From Methanohalophilus portucalensis (GTDB lineage Archaea > Halobacteriota > Methanosarcinia > Methanosarcinales > Methanosarcinaceae), in NCBI RefSeq assembly GCF_002761295.1, contig NZ_CP017881.1:1983750-2047749 (forward strand): a DNA stretch of 64,000 bases. The letters run 5' to 3'. The number at the start of each line of letters is the position of its first letter. Within the stretch, counting starts at the first letter, position 1. A program made the translations under genes and the position numbers. Positions 41,028 through 51,066 of the stretch are shown here, one piece after another. The notes beneath the pieces were generated by a model, which made no database searches, had not been told where the DNA came from, and saw only the letters and a program-made list of their open reading frames with translations.

Positions 41028-42821
41028 TCATACACCCGTGCGCTTGAACAGCTTATCCAGTTCTGCTTTGCCCAGGGTTATCATTGTGGGTCTGCCATGG
41101 GGACATGTATAGGGATTCTCGGTCTTTTCAAGCTGGTCCAGCAAATTTTGCATCTGTTCCATATTACAGGACGCCCCTGCCTTAATGGCACTCCTGCAGG
41201 CCATTGTCTTGCATAACATGTCTTCCATACCCTTCTTCTCCTTTACCCTGCCCTGGGCAAAGAGATCGGCCAGTAGGTCGTACACAACCGAAGGGTCCTC
41301 TATCTTTCCCATCACGGTGGGAACGGTGGTTATCACATAGGTCTGCGTACCAAATTCTGACAGGGAAAATCCTAAGTTTTCCAGATAGGGTATGTACTCT
41401 TCCAGTAACACTTTTTCCCTGGTGGTCAGATCAACTGTCACAGGAGAGATCAGTTCCTGCCAGTCGTGTTTTACTTTCCTGGATATCTGTTCATACATTA
41501 TCCGTTCATGTGCAGCATGCTGGTCTATAAGCAAAATTCCCTCATCGGTCTCAGCCACTATATATAGGTCATTGACCTGCCCCAGGATACGTGCATCTGA
41601 CACACCCGATCCCACCCTTTCAGGTTGAGCTTTTTCTTCTGCCATAGCCCTTTCTGAGCTTTTGAGCCGGCGCTGGGTATCTCTGGGAGGGGCAGTGTAA
41701 TTCGAGGTATTTTCCCGGATAACAGGAGATTCAGAAGATACAGGTTCCTTTGAAGTTGGTTTCTCAGGAGATGCCAGGGATGACTGCATGGTCATTGTAC
41801 GGGACGGTTTTACCTCGGGTACCAGTTTCTCCTGTTTGAGGGCCTGCTCAACAGCCGCCGTGATACCATCCATAATTTCATTTTCCCTGCTCAGCCTGAC
41901 ATAACGTTTTGCCGGATGGACATTGACATCCACCTCCTCCAGATTGATCTTCACATTAAGTACTGCGGCAGGATAGCGACCTTTGGCCAGCATGGTGTAA
42001 TATCCCAGCCTCACGGCATTACTGATAGCAGGGGACGATATATTCCTTCCATTAATGAAAAAATAATTCATTTCCCGATTGCTGCGGTAATATCCCGGTT
42101 TTGAGATATAGCCCCAAAGGGATAACAGGCCATCCTCGTATTCCAGGGGTATCAACTGTCTTGCAACATCTGCTCCCAGCACCTGTACCATCCTGTCGAA
42201 TAGTTCACCTTTGCCGCAACGCAGCACCACCTTTCCCTCATTTAACAAAGTAAAGGCAACCCCTGGGTTACCAAGTGCCTGACGGGTTACGGTATCAGTT
42301 ATATGGGAAAGTTCGGTCCTTTTGCTCTTGAGATACTTACGCCTGGCAGGTGTATTATAGAATAGATCCCGTACCTCTACACGTGTACCCACCGAAGATC
42401 CGGTCTCTGTTGCCTCCCCAACCAGACCTCCTTCCACTCCGATTTTTACAGCCGAAAGGCAATCCGCGGTTCTGCTGATAAGTTCTACTCTGGAAACAGC
42501 CGCAATCGAGGAGAGTGCCTCCCCCCTGAAGCCCAGGGTAATTATCCTGTGGAGGTCATCCTTGCTTTCAATCTTGCTTGTGGAATGCTTGGTAAAGGCC
42601 AGCGGAACTTCATCCCGGCCTATTCCGCTGCCGTCATCTATCACAGTGATATTCTTTGATCCAGCCCCCTCTATTTCCACTCGAATATCCGATGCTCCTG
42701 AATCCAGAGAGTTATCTATCAACTCCTTGACAACAGAAGCAGGTCTTTCTATGACCTCTCCTGCAGCAATCTGGTTGATTGTGGCCTCATCAAGTAAATG
42801 GATATGCTCCGGCTTTTCCAT
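41028..42821 (-). CDS. mutL: DNA mismatch repair protein MutL
   Basis: GHKL ATPase that works with MutS, 597 residues. N-terminal motifs: NQIAAGEVIERPASVVKELIDNS, IDDGSGI and TLGFRGEALSSI. The C-terminal domain has the nicking endonuclease motif DQHAAHERIMYE and the metal-site CPHGRPT, so it is an endonuclease-type MutL as in bacteria without MutH. The ATG at 42821 follows AAGGAG by eight bases and is preferred to a TTG at 42827. The middle (about residues 340-410) is a flexible linker. With mutS it is a bacterial-type system, present in relatively few archaea and thought to be acquired by transfer. Confidence 0.95.
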   Translation of the reverse strand: MEKPEHIHLLDEATINQIAAGEVIERPASVVKELIDNSLDSGASDIRVEIEGAGSKNITVIDDGSGIGRDEVPLAFTKHSTSKIESKDDLHRIITLGFRGEALSSIAAVSRVELISRTADCLSAVKIGVEGGLVGEATETGSSVGTRVEVRDLFYNTPARRKYLKSKRTELSHITDTVTRQALGNPGVAFTLLNEGKVVLRCGKGELFDRMVQVLGADVARQLIPLEYEDGLLSLWGYISKPGYYRSNREMNYFFINGRNISSPAISNAVRLGYYTMLAKGRYPAAVLNVKINLEEVDVNVHPAKRYVRLSRENEIMDGITAAVEQALKQEKLVPEVKPSRTMTMQSSLASPEKPTSKEPVSSESPVIRENTSNYTAPPRDTQRRLKSSERAMAEEKAQPERVGSGVSDARILGQVNDLYIVAETDEGILLIDQHAAHERIMYEQISRKVKHDWQELISPVTVDLTTREKVLLEEYIPYLENLGFSLSEFGTQTYVITTVPTVMGKIEDPSVVYDLLADLFAQGRVKEKKGMEDMLCKTMACRSAIKAGASCNMEQMQNLLDQLEKTENPYTCPHGRPTMITLGKAELDKLFKRTGV

Positions 42822-42823
42822 AA

Positions 42824-45469
42824 TCAACTCTCCTTCAGTTTTTTCTGTATATCATGCAGCCTGTTCAGGGCTTCCAGGGGGGTGAGGTTATTGATATCCA
42901 GGTCCCTTATTTCCTCTGCAACCGGATCAAAATCCTTCTCACCGTTATTTTCCGGATCTACCAGCAAAAGCTGGGTATATTTGGCACCACTCTTGCGTTT
43001 TCTGGAACCTTCACTTTCCCTGCTGATCACACTCTCACTTTCAATATCTTCCAGAATTGACTGCGCCCTTTTGGTTACCTTATGGGGAACACCGGCAAGC
43101 CTGGCTACATGAATACCATAACTTTTGTCAGTGGCACCGGGCACGATCTTGCGCAGGAAGACAAGATCGTCTCCGTCCTCCTTGACCGCTATATGATAAT
43201 TCTTAACCCTCTTGAGCGATTCAGCGATCTCTGTCAGCTGGTGATAATGGGTCGCAAAAAGGGAGCGGACACCCTGGCGGCCCTTGTTATGGATATACTC
43301 CACAACCGCCTTGGCTATACTGTATCCGTCATAGGTACTGGTCCCCCTGCCGATCTCATCCAGCAGCACCAGGCTTTTCGGAGTGGAATTATTCAGGATA
43401 TTGGCAAGTTCCACCATTTCCACCATGAAGGTACTCTGTCCGCTTGCCAGGTCATCAAAAGCCCCCACACGGGTGAATATCCTGTCCACGATACCCACCG
43501 ATGCATGGGTAGCAGGTACAAAGGATCCCGCCTGGGCCATTATGACAATCAGGGCAACCTGTCTCATGTAGGTGGATTTACCCGCCATATTGGGGCCCGT
43601 TATAAGGAGGAACTGCTCATCAGAACAATCCATTTCCACATCATTGGGCACAAATCCTCCCTCAACTGAGTTTTCCACAACAGGATGCCTGCCTTCCCGT
43701 ATCAGTATCCTGCAGTCATCGGTAATGGAAGGACGCACATAATTATTGTTCACCGCAACCTCTGCCAGAGAGGCCAAAACGTCCAGCTCTCCAAGCAAGA
43801 CTGCCATCTCCTGCAACTGTTTCGAATGACTTGCTACCACCGAAATTACTTCATTGAATAGTTCATATTCCAATGCCACCCTTTTCTCATCAGCAGACAG
43901 GATTTTGCCTTCCCAGTCCTTAAGCTGGGGGGTGTAAAATCGCTCGGCATTGGTCATGGTCTGTTTGCGGATGTAATCATCAGGCACCTGGGAAATATTG
44001 GGCTTGGTAACCTCCAGATAATAACCTATCACCTTGTTGTAGCCTACTTTAAGGGATTTGATCCCGGTCCTGTCCCTCTCCTTCTGCTGGAATGAGGCAA
44101 TCCAGGATTTGGCATTACTGGAAATTTCCTTCAGTTCATCCAGTTCCTCACTGTAGCCGGGTTTGATCAGCCCGCCTTCCCGTACAGAAAGAGGTGGCTC
44201 TTCCACGATAGCCCGCTCGATCAGATTAGTGAGAGTATCGATTTCCCTGAAATCTTCCATTCCCTGCACTATCCGGGCAAGCATTGCCTTATGTTCCCCT
44301 TCCAAGGTTTCCAGGAGAGAGGGCACCGACTGCAGGGATTTTTTGAGAGCAACAAGGTCTCTGGCATTGGAATTACCATAAACCACCCTGCCCACAAGTC
44401 TCTCCACATCCTTTACATAGGAGAGATGGGAGCGCACATCAAATCTCAACAGGGTGTTATCAGACAATTCTTCCACGGCATCCAGCCGTTTATTTATATG
44501 GAAGACATCAAGGAGGGGTTTGAGGATCCATTTTTGAAGCAGACGGCTGCCCATAGGTGTTTTGGTATCATCCAGTACCTGGAGAATCGTAGTATCCTTT
44601 CCCTCTCCCCGCACATTTCTCACAACTTCCAGATTACGCAGTGTAATGGAATCCAGTATCATGAATTCGGATGATGAATAGGTATGGAGGGATTGGACAT
44701 GATTTAATTCACGCATCTGGGTTTCCAGGGCATATTCCAGGGCACAGCTGGCCGCCATTTTTGCAAAGGCAAGCCCGGCACAACCCATGCCTTCCAGGGT
44801 GGAGACACCCAGATGTTCACATAGATGCCTGTCCGCAGATTCCGGGTCTGTGGAAGCAGCATCAAATTCATTGGTGGAAAGCTTCAACTCTGCCAACCTG
44901 CTTTGTAATTCCTCATTTTCACTTAACTGGGGAAGGATAATACATTCGGCAGGTCGCATTCGTGCCACCTCTCCCGCAATTCCGTCAAAAGGAGGTTGAT
45001 CGTTGATCTGGGTAGTCAGGAATTCTCCTGTGGATACATCCAAAAAGGCCACACCAAAATCCTGACCCCTGCCGGCAATTGCCATCAGGTAATTGTTCGA
45101 GGGATCAGAAAGCATGGAAGGATCGATAACAGTACCGGGGGTTACCACCCTTACCACTCCCCGTTTGACAACTCCTTTAGCCTTTTTGGGATCTTCCAGC
45201 TGCTCACATACTGCTACCTTGTAGCCTTTCCTGACCAGTCTGGGAAGATAATTATCCACCGCATGATAGGGAATTCCTGCCAGGGGCATTTTTTCCCCCT
45301 CTTTTCCCTTCCCGCGGGTGGTGAGAGTTATGTCAAGTTCCTGTGCGATGGTCTTTGCATCTTCCCCGAAGGATTCATAGAAATCCCCCATACGGAAAAA
45401 TATCAGCGAATCGGGATGTTGCTCCTTGGCAGCATAATACTGTTGCATCGCAGGTGTAATCTTGCTCAT
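42824..45469 (-). CDS. mutS: DNA mismatch repair protein MutS
   Basis: Mismatch sensor ATPase, 881 residues from the ATG at 45469 (a TTG six codons upstream is less likely). The mismatch-binding phenylalanine motif is [15 protein letters not shown] (about 26-40, F-x-E present as FYE). The ATPase core has [13 protein letters not shown], the signature STFMVEM and Walker [17 protein letters not shown]. Length and layout are those of bacterial MutS1, including the C-terminal [17 protein letters not shown] tail. mutL follows two bases later, so the genes form one operon. Confidence 0.96.
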   Translation of the reverse strand: MSKITPAMQQYYAAKEQHPDSLIFFRMGDFYESFGEDAKTIAQELDITLTTRGKGKEGEKMPLAGIPYHAVDNYLPRLVRKGYKVAVCEQLEDPKKAKGVVKRGVVRVVTPGTVIDPSMLSDPSNNYLMAIAGRGQDFGVAFLDVSTGEFLTTQINDQPPFDGIAGEVARMRPAECIILPQLSENEELQSRLAELKLSTNEFDAASTDPESADRHLCEHLGVSTLEGMGCAGLAFAKMAASCALEYALETQMRELNHVQSLHTYSSSEFMILDSITLRNLEVVRNVRGEGKDTTILQVLDDTKTPMGSRLLQKWILKPLLDVFHINKRLDAVEELSDNTLLRFDVRSHLSYVKDVERLVGRVVYGNSNARDLVALKKSLQSVPSLLETLEGEHKAMLARIVQGMEDFREIDTLTNLIERAIVEEPPLSVREGGLIKPGYSEELDELKEISSNAKSWIASFQQKERDRTGIKSLKVGYNKVIGYYLEVTKPNISQVPDDYIRKQTMTNAERFYTPQLKDWEGKILSADEKRVALEYELFNEVISVVASHSKQLQEMAVLLGELDVLASLAEVAVNNNYVRPSITDDCRILIREGRHPVVENSVEGGFVPNDVEMDCSDEQFLLITGPNMAGKSTYMRQVALIVIMAQAGSFVPATHASVGIVDRIFTRVGAFDDLASGQSTFMVEMVELANILNNSTPKSLVLLDEIGRGTSTYDGYSIAKAVVEYIHNKGRQGVRSLFATHYHQLTEIAESLKRVKNYHIAVKEDGDDLVFLRKIVPGATDKSYGIHVARLAGVPHKVTKRAQSILEDIESESVISRESEGSRKRKSGAKYTQLLLVDPENNGEKDFDPVAEEIRDLDINNLTPLEALNRLHDIQKKLKES

Positions 45470-45506
45470 TGGTAATCTATCCGGCAAACGTGTAATTCTT
45501 GGTCTA

Positions 45507-46292
45507 TCACACTATAAGCCTCTTTTTCATAAGGTTTATTGACAGCAGGAAAACCAGCAGGGTTGCCCCAAGCATCCAGGCAATGTTCAGTAGCAGGGAA
45601 GCCTCTATAATTCCACCCATCAGTGACCTGACAACGATCACTATATGTGCCAGGGGCAGGATTGCCAGGGCTATGTACTGTACAGTTTCCGGTAGCAGGG
45701 ATAGCGGGAAAAAGGTACCGCTGAACAGGAACATGGGGGTTATCAGCAGGATGGAAGGGTAGGTCAGGGAATTGATATTGGGAGTGATTGCCGTAAAACA
45801 CATGGCAATACAGGAAAACATCAATCCTGCCAGAAAGGCAAAGGGGATTACCAGCAGGGAATGCGGATAGACAGCCAGGCCAAAAATTGACAGGATCGGC
45901 AGGATAATACTGGCATTGATCACACCCCGCGTCGCTCCCCATAGTAATTCTCCTGCTATGACTTCATCTATGTTCAGGGGAGTTGCAATAATGGCATCAA
46001 AGGTTTTCTGGTAATACATTCGCACATAGGAGCCGAAGGTACATTCATAAAAACCGGCAAACATCATTGAAACCGATATCAGAGCAGGGGCAATGAACTT
46101 TGTATAGGGTACACCTTCGATTTCATTGATGTAGTTACCCAATCCAAATCCCAGGGCAAACAGGTACAGGATAGGTTCCACCAGGGGTGGGAGGAAGTTC
46201 ACCGTCAAAGTGGTCATGAACACATCCCGGTTGCGCATCCAGACTTTCAGGACACGCGGGGTAATATCCGGCAGGGCAAAATACGACATCAT
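45507..46292 (-). CDS. ABC-2 type transporter permease
   Basis: A 261-residue membrane protein with six helices and the ABC-2 pattern of the NodJ/DrrB kind: the amphipathic N-terminal region [15 protein letters not shown], the [17 protein letters not shown] motif after helix 2, and a final TGLF-like [15 protein letters not shown]. It overlaps the ATPase gene upstream by four bases, and together the two form a two-gene exporter. Substrates of this family include polysaccharides, lipids, and drugs; none can be chosen here. Confidence 0.9.
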   Translation of the reverse strand: MMSYFALPDITPRVLKVWMRNRDVFMTTLTVNFLPPLVEPILYLFALGFGLGNYINEIEGVPYTKFIAPALISVSMMFAGFYECTFGSYVRMYYQKTFDAIIATPLNIDEVIAGELLWGATRGVINASIILPILSIFGLAVYPHSLLVIPFAFLAGLMFSCIAMCFTAITPNINSLTYPSILLITPMFLFSGTFFPLSLLPETVQYIALAILPLAHIVIVVRSLMGGIIEASLLLNIAWMLGATLLVFLLSINLMKKRLIV

Positions 46293-47197
46293 TCCCGCAA
46301 CTTCCTCCCTGTAAGTTTAAGGAACACGTCCTCCAGTGTTGCAGCCCTTGCGGTAATCTTACCCAGCCTGCATTCACTAAAAAGATGTTCAGTAATGTCA
46401 TGAGGGTCATTGGTATAAATCTGGACCATATCCCCTGCCTGTTCATACCTTGCCTTGCTGTTTTCAAGACAGGCTATTACTTCAGGGGTATTTTCAGCTT
46501 CTACTATATCCGTACCGATATACTCCTTTATTATCGATGACGGGCTACCTTCCACAAGAATATTGCCATAATCCATTATAACCAGCCTGTCACACAGCTG
46601 GGCGGCCTCTTCCAGGTAATGGGTGGTCATTACAATGGTAACTCCCTCTTTTTTGAGACTGCGCAGTTTATCCCACATTACATGCCTGGACTGTGGATCC
46701 AGGCCCACTGTGGGTTCATCCAGGATCAGTAACCGGGGTTCATTCACAAGCGCCCTGGCAAGAATAAGGCGCCGTTTCATACCACCGGAAAGAAGATCGG
46801 TCATTGTATCCTTCTTTTCATTGAGCTGCACAAAATCCAGTAATTCATTAATCCTTTTTTCGGCTTTTCTTTTGGGGATATCAAAGTAACGTGAATATAC
46901 ATAGAGATTCTTGTAAACGGAAAAATCGATATCGAGATTGTTTTCCTGAGGTACAACTCCCATTAAGTTTTTAATTTTGCGCTGGTCACGTGTTACATCC
47001 ATATCGAAGACTTTGAGACTGCCTCCGCTGGGAGGAGATACACATTGTATAATCCGCATTGCAGTAGTCTTGCCGGCTCCGTTGGGTCCCAGAAAACCGA
47101 ACAGCTCACCTTTATTTACCTCAAAACTGACATCATCAACAGCCACAAAAGTTCCAAAATTCTTGTGTAAATTTTTCGCAACGATTACAGGTTCAAT
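46289..47197 (-). CDS. ABC-2 type exporter ATP-binding protein; N-terminal start unusual
   Basis: ATPase partner of the ABC-2 permease. Walker A is GPNGAGKTT, the signature LSGGMKRRLILARAL and Walker B LLILDEPTVGLDPQ. The first in-frame GTG (47146) would start at VAVDDVSFEV and lose the first beta strand of the fold. The needed residues EPVIVAKNLHKNFGTF are encoded upstream in frame, with no ATG, GTG or TTG: either translation starts at ATT 47197, which is preceded by GGTGAT five bases away, or one extra T near 47198 has shifted the frame from an ATG at 47219 (MDDVVMA...). I give the ATT-started version. The C-terminal domain of about 60 residues is typical of exporters. Confidence 0.82.
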   Translation of the reverse strand: MEPVIVAKNLHKNFGTFVAVDDVSFEVNKGELFGFLGPNGAGKTTAMRIIQCVSPPSGGSLKVFDMDVTRDQRKIKNLMGVVPQENNLDIDFSVYKNLYVYSRYFDIPKRKAEKRINELLDFVQLNEKKDTMTDLLSGGMKRRLILARALVNEPRLLILDEPTVGLDPQSRHVMWDKLRSLKKEGVTIVMTTHYLEEAAQLCDRLVIMDYGNILVEGSPSSIIKEYIGTDIVEAENTPEVIACLENSKARYEQAGDMVQIYTNDPHDITEHLFSECRLGKITARAATLEDVFLKLTGRKLRE

Positions 47198-47248
47198 AGG
47201 CCATCACCACATCATCCATTATCAACTGAAATAGGGTTTATTAATATT

Positions 47249-48685
47249 TCATTTTTTCCAGAAAGCAGAAGTAAGCATTACCATCACTGTAAATACTTCC
47301 AATCTGCCAATCCACATATTCAACACAAGCAATAATTTACCCATAAACGGCAACAGGTTATAATTTGCCATCGGTCCAAAAAGATTGAAAGCCGGTCCAA
47401 TGTTACCCAGTGTTGCTATGGATGCACTCAATGAACTAAAAACATCCATTCCCATCATCGTAAGCAAACCAGAGCTTATGAAAAAAAGGATGAAATAAAT
47501 TATAACAAACGATACAATGGAATGCATTACATCATCAGATACTGCTTTTCCATTGAAACGAATAATACGCACAGCTTTAGGGTGAACAGCTTTGAATAGC
47601 TCCCTGTTTGCATACCTTAAAAGAAGCAGGATACGCACAATCTTAATCCCACCGCCGGTTGAGCCGGCACATCCCCCAAAAAACATCACTATAAATAGAA
47701 GCATCCTGCCTGAATCTGCCCATTGATTAAAATCAACAGTTGCGTACCCGGTAGTTGTTAAAATAGATAATACCTGAAATACAGAATACCTGAAAGAAGT
47801 ACCCAGATCATAGACATGATCTTTGAAAAGAAGAAGGGTAAGACTTAGAGTTGCAATTGCAATAATTAAAGTATAGAATTTGAATTCGTCATCTTTTAAA
47901 AGACTACCTTTATCCACATAGAACATTCTGTAATGCAATGCAAAATTTGCACCTGCAAGGAACATAAAGAAACATATTATACCTTCCACAACAGGACTGT
48001 TAAAAGCAGCTATGCTATCTGCATAAGGGGAAAAACCCCCACATGCCATGGTGGTAAAAGTGTGAGTGATAGCATCATACAGGTTTAGTCCGGCAAGATA
48101 GAGTGCTACACATTCTACAACGGAAATAGCCACATATACCATCCATAGGATCTTTGCGGTCTCTCTAATGCGAGGACGCAATTTGTCCTCCTGGGGACCA
48201 GGTACTTCAGCTCTGAACATCTGCCGACCGGCAATACCCAATTTGGGCAGAATGGCTATAAACAGCATAATTATACCCATTCCACCAAGCCACTGGGTCA
48301 TGGATCTCCAGAATAAAAGGCCTCTGCTATGACTCTCAATATCCACCATCACCGTAGCTCCGGTCGTAGTAAACCCGGACATGGATTCAAAAAAAGCATT
48401 TATTGGAGTCATTCCTTCAAGAACAAAGGGTATTGCACCGAAAATTGCTGCTGCAAGCCATCCAAAAGCAACAATCATGAAACCTTCCTTAAGATCCCAA
48501 TCTTCTTTTGCAGGCTCTATCCTGAAAGCAAATATCGTGCCTGCTACCATTGTTATCGTAAAAGCTATAGCGAATGTCTGGGGAGATTCACTATAATACA
48601 TACTTACAAAAAGGGGTATGAGCATCAGTAATCCAAGAAGCCATAGTAAAGTACCCAGAACACCCATCACAACTTTGAATTTCAT
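47249..48685 (-). CDS. trkH: Potassium uptake protein TrkH
   Basis: A 478-residue membrane K+ translocation subunit. Four repeated pore-loop units are visible: GFTTTGATVM, THTFTTMACGGFSPY, LTTTGYATVDFN and ATLGNIGPAFN, with GG(C)AGSTGGGIKIVRI after the third. These selectivity filters with one conserved glycine each are diagnostic of TrkH/KtrB. Gene order trkA-trkH, nine bases apart, shows that TrkA controls it. In a halophilic methanogen it would accumulate K+ as osmolyte and maintain turgor. Confidence 0.95.
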   Translation of the reverse strand: MKFKVVMGVLGTLLWLLGLLMLIPLFVSMYYSESPQTFAIAFTITMVAGTIFAFRIEPAKEDWDLKEGFMIVAFGWLAAAIFGAIPFVLEGMTPINAFFESMSGFTTTGATVMVDIESHSRGLLFWRSMTQWLGGMGIIMLFIAILPKLGIAGRQMFRAEVPGPQEDKLRPRIRETAKILWMVYVAISVVECVALYLAGLNLYDAITHTFTTMACGGFSPYADSIAAFNSPVVEGIICFFMFLAGANFALHYRMFYVDKGSLLKDDEFKFYTLIIAIATLSLTLLLFKDHVYDLGTSFRYSVFQVLSILTTTGYATVDFNQWADSGRMLLFIVMFFGGCAGSTGGGIKIVRILLLLRYANRELFKAVHPKAVRIIRFNGKAVSDDVMHSIVSFVIIYFILFFISSGLLTMMGMDVFSSLSASIATLGNIGPAFNLFGPMANYNLLPFMGKLLLVLNMWIGRLEVFTVMVMLTSAFWKK

Positions 48686-48694
48686 GCAAACACC

Positions 48695-50023
48695 TTATTT
48701 GAACAGTTTTTCTACATCTGGAAGTACAGAAGGTATAGAAAATACAAGAATATGATCACCTTCTTTTACCTTGTAATTTCCACGGGGAACAATAGTTGAG
48801 TCGTCATTGATAACCATACTTGCAATTGAACCCTCCGGGAAGTTCACATTTTTGAGAAACTTGCCATTTATTTTTGATTTTTTAGAAACTGTGTACTCCA
48901 CAATTTCAGCCTTATCTCCTTCAATGGTTGTCAGGGCCTCTATTCCTGTACCCATCGTGAGTTTGAGCACTTCATTAATCGTTGCTTCCCTGGGACTTAC
49001 AGCACGATCTACACCAACCATTTCAAATAAAGGTACATAATCAAAATGGTCCGCTCTTACTATCACCTTTTTTGCACCCATTTGTTTGGCCAAAAGAGAG
49101 CAGAGCAGATTTTTTTCATCACTGTTTGTAACAGATATTACCACATCCATTTCCCCTACACCCTCCTCCTTGAGGAGATTAAGATCAGAACCATCGCCCC
49201 ACAATACAAGCGTTTTTTTGAGGTTATCAGCTACCATTTCAGATCGGTATCTGTCTTTTTCTATAATCTTTATTTTCATATCAGTCGTTTCAAGCAACTG
49301 TGCCAGATAAAGTCCAACGATTCCGCCACCAATAATCATAGCAGTATTTTTTTTGATCTTTCCAAAAAAGGAAGATATATCTTTCATTGCGGATTTTTCA
49401 CCGATAATGACAATGTGGTCTTCTGCGCGGATAAGATCGTCACCATGGGGAATAATAATTTGTGAGCCCCTGAAAAGGGCGCTCACAATACAGCAGCCAA
49501 ATAAGCCTATATCACGGATGTGTTTATCCACAAGATGGCTGTCTTCTTTGACAACAAATTCCATCATTTTTATTTTTCCATCGGCAAATGACTCCGAATC
49601 AATCGCAGAAGGTATAGAAAGAATATCAGCAATCTCCGATGCAAGTGCAAGTTCAGGACATATCATTACATCGATACCAACCTGGGTACGTTTGGCTACC
49701 GGCCTGTCTATATAATCAGGATTACTGACCCGGGCCATGGTTTTAAAGGTCTTACTGGATTGCTTTATCAATTTAGTTGCCATACAGGCGACAATATTTA
49801 CCTCATCATCACCTGTTAAAGCCAGAAGAAGATCGGCATCGATCAAAACTTTTTCAAGAATTGTAGCGTTTGCACCATTTCCCATGATTACCTGAACGTC
49901 AAGCTCATCCACTCTCTGACAGGCATCTTCATCCTCATCGATGACAACAATATCATTTTCCAGATACAATGATTTTGCTATATGATAGCCAACTTCACCT
50001 GCACCTATGATGACTATTTTCAT
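48695..50023 (-). CDS. trkA: Trk system potassium uptake protein TrkA
   Basis: A 442-residue cytoplasmic gating subunit with two RCK (KTN plus TrkA-C) repeats. Each NAD-binding domain begins with a GxGxxG loop: MKIVIIGAGEVGYHIAKSL at residues 1-19 and TAMIIGGGIVGLYLA at about residue 230. The TrkA-C modules follow, e.g. SKINGKFLKNVNFPEG. It binds NAD(H)/ATP and sets TrkH conductance. The full-length double-repeat form is typical for Trk rather than Ktr systems. Confidence 0.95.
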   Translation of the reverse strand: MKIVIIGAGEVGYHIAKSLYLENDIVVIDEDEDACQRVDELDVQVIMGNGANATILEKVLIDADLLLALTGDDEVNIVACMATKLIKQSSKTFKTMARVSNPDYIDRPVAKRTQVGIDVMICPELALASEIADILSIPSAIDSESFADGKIKMMEFVVKEDSHLVDKHIRDIGLFGCCIVSALFRGSQIIIPHGDDLIRAEDHIVIIGEKSAMKDISSFFGKIKKNTAMIIGGGIVGLYLAQLLETTDMKIKIIEKDRYRSEMVADNLKKTLVLWGDGSDLNLLKEEGVGEMDVVISVTNSDEKNLLCSLLAKQMGAKKVIVRADHFDYVPLFEMVGVDRAVSPREATINEVLKLTMGTGIEALTTIEGDKAEIVEYTVSKKSKINGKFLKNVNFPEGSIASMVINDDSTIVPRGNYKVKEGDHILVFSIPSVLPDVEKLFK

Positions 50024-50212
50024 CCATATTCCTCATAAAATTACACTATACAAAGCAAATTCATATCCCTACTATTAAGATCACTCATATTAATCTTTGT
50101 TAGCTTACCATTCTTCCTGTGTGGATTTGGAATTCTGTAAGGATTAATATAGGGAAAATGGACAAAGCCACAGAAATATCATTTAATATTTAAAAAAGGA
50201 GTTGATGTATGG

Positions 50213-50287
50213 TGGGACCGCGGAGATTTGAACTCCAGTCGCAAGACCCCCAGCCTTGCAGGATGGACCAGGCTACCCTACGGTCCC
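50213..50287 (-). tRNA. tRNA-Pro (GGG) with encoded CCA
   Basis: Minus strand. The acceptor stem GGGACCG pairs with CGGTCCC, the discriminator is A, and the next three bases (50210-50212) are CCA, so the tail appears to be encoded. The anticodon stem CAAGG/TCTTG encloses CTGGGGG with anticodon GGG. The T arm is GGAGTTCAAATCTCC. It follows ribB by about 35 bases on the same strand. Confidence 0.92.
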
Positions 50288-50321
50288 ACGAGGATTGGTT
50301 CTAATAGGAACTTTCCCTATA

Positions 50322-51050
50322 TCACTTTTTCTGCCGGGTTACCCATTCTTTATAGACCTTTGTGATCTGGGCACCTTCCAGAAAAACACATCCATGCAAC
50401 TGGGCATAGGTTCTGGCATCCTCTTTTGAAAGGGCTTTGCCGTTGGTATCATCCAGCATTTCACAGACTACCATTACAGGGGTTATACCGGCCATCTGTG
50501 CAAGAGCAACCGACAGCTCGGTCTGGCCCCGACGGTTTTCTACAAGCCCTTCAGCTGCCCGTAGCAATGCAACATGGCCCGGCGCACGGAACTCTTCTCC
50601 AAAAACAACGGTTTCCCCGTTTCTACCCTTTTCAGAAATCTCAGCCAGCTTGTTGATTGTCAGGGCACGATCATTATCAGGAATGCCGGTACGTGTGTCC
50701 CTGTGATTGACCCAGATGGAAAAGGAAGAACGACTATCATATGCCAGATCACCGGCCTGCTCCACAGTATTACCAATTGCAGGCCATCTGCCTGCCCCCT
50801 CTGCCAGCAAATCCGCCATGAAAGGCAGACCCAGCGTCGTACAGACCTCATCGGCCAAGGCAGTGCATATCAACCCTCCACCATCGCGACGCATCCAGCG
50901 TACATCATCAGGAGTAATAGCCGAAGCCGCAATCACAAAATCCGTCTCCCCTTCCCGGCTGTCCGAATCAAATATAAATACCATTTCTCCCCGCTCAACC
51001 GCCTCAACGCCCTTTTTCACTTCGGGATCTGAAAATTTAAAATTGTCCAT
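50322..51050 (-). CDS. ribB: 3,4-dihydroxy-2-butanone 4-phosphate synthase
   Basis: Converts ribulose 5-phosphate to the four-carbon unit of riboflavin. A single-domain 242-residue form. The metal and substrate site is in FIFDSDSREGETDFVIAA, where the usual DDEDRENE motif appears as DSDSREGE, as in other archaeal enzymes; RRDGGGLICTALAD, the H-R-D-T-R-T-G-I-P string and GHVALLRAAEGLVENRRGQTE complete the active site. The RBS GGAGGT lies ten bases upstream. The riboflavin kinase gene ends 16 bases before it, making a ribK-ribB operon. Confidence 0.94.
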   Translation of the reverse strand: MDNFKFSDPEVKKGVEAVERGEMVFIFDSDSREGETDFVIAASAITPDDVRWMRRDGGGLICTALADEVCTTLGLPFMADLLAEGAGRWPAIGNTVEQAGDLAYDSRSSFSIWVNHRDTRTGIPDNDRALTINKLAEISEKGRNGETVVFGEEFRAPGHVALLRAAEGLVENRRGQTELSVALAQMAGITPVMVVCEMLDDTNGKALSKEDARTYAQLHGCVFLEGAQITKVYKEWVTRQKK

Positions 51051-51066
51051 ACTAAATTACCTCCAA

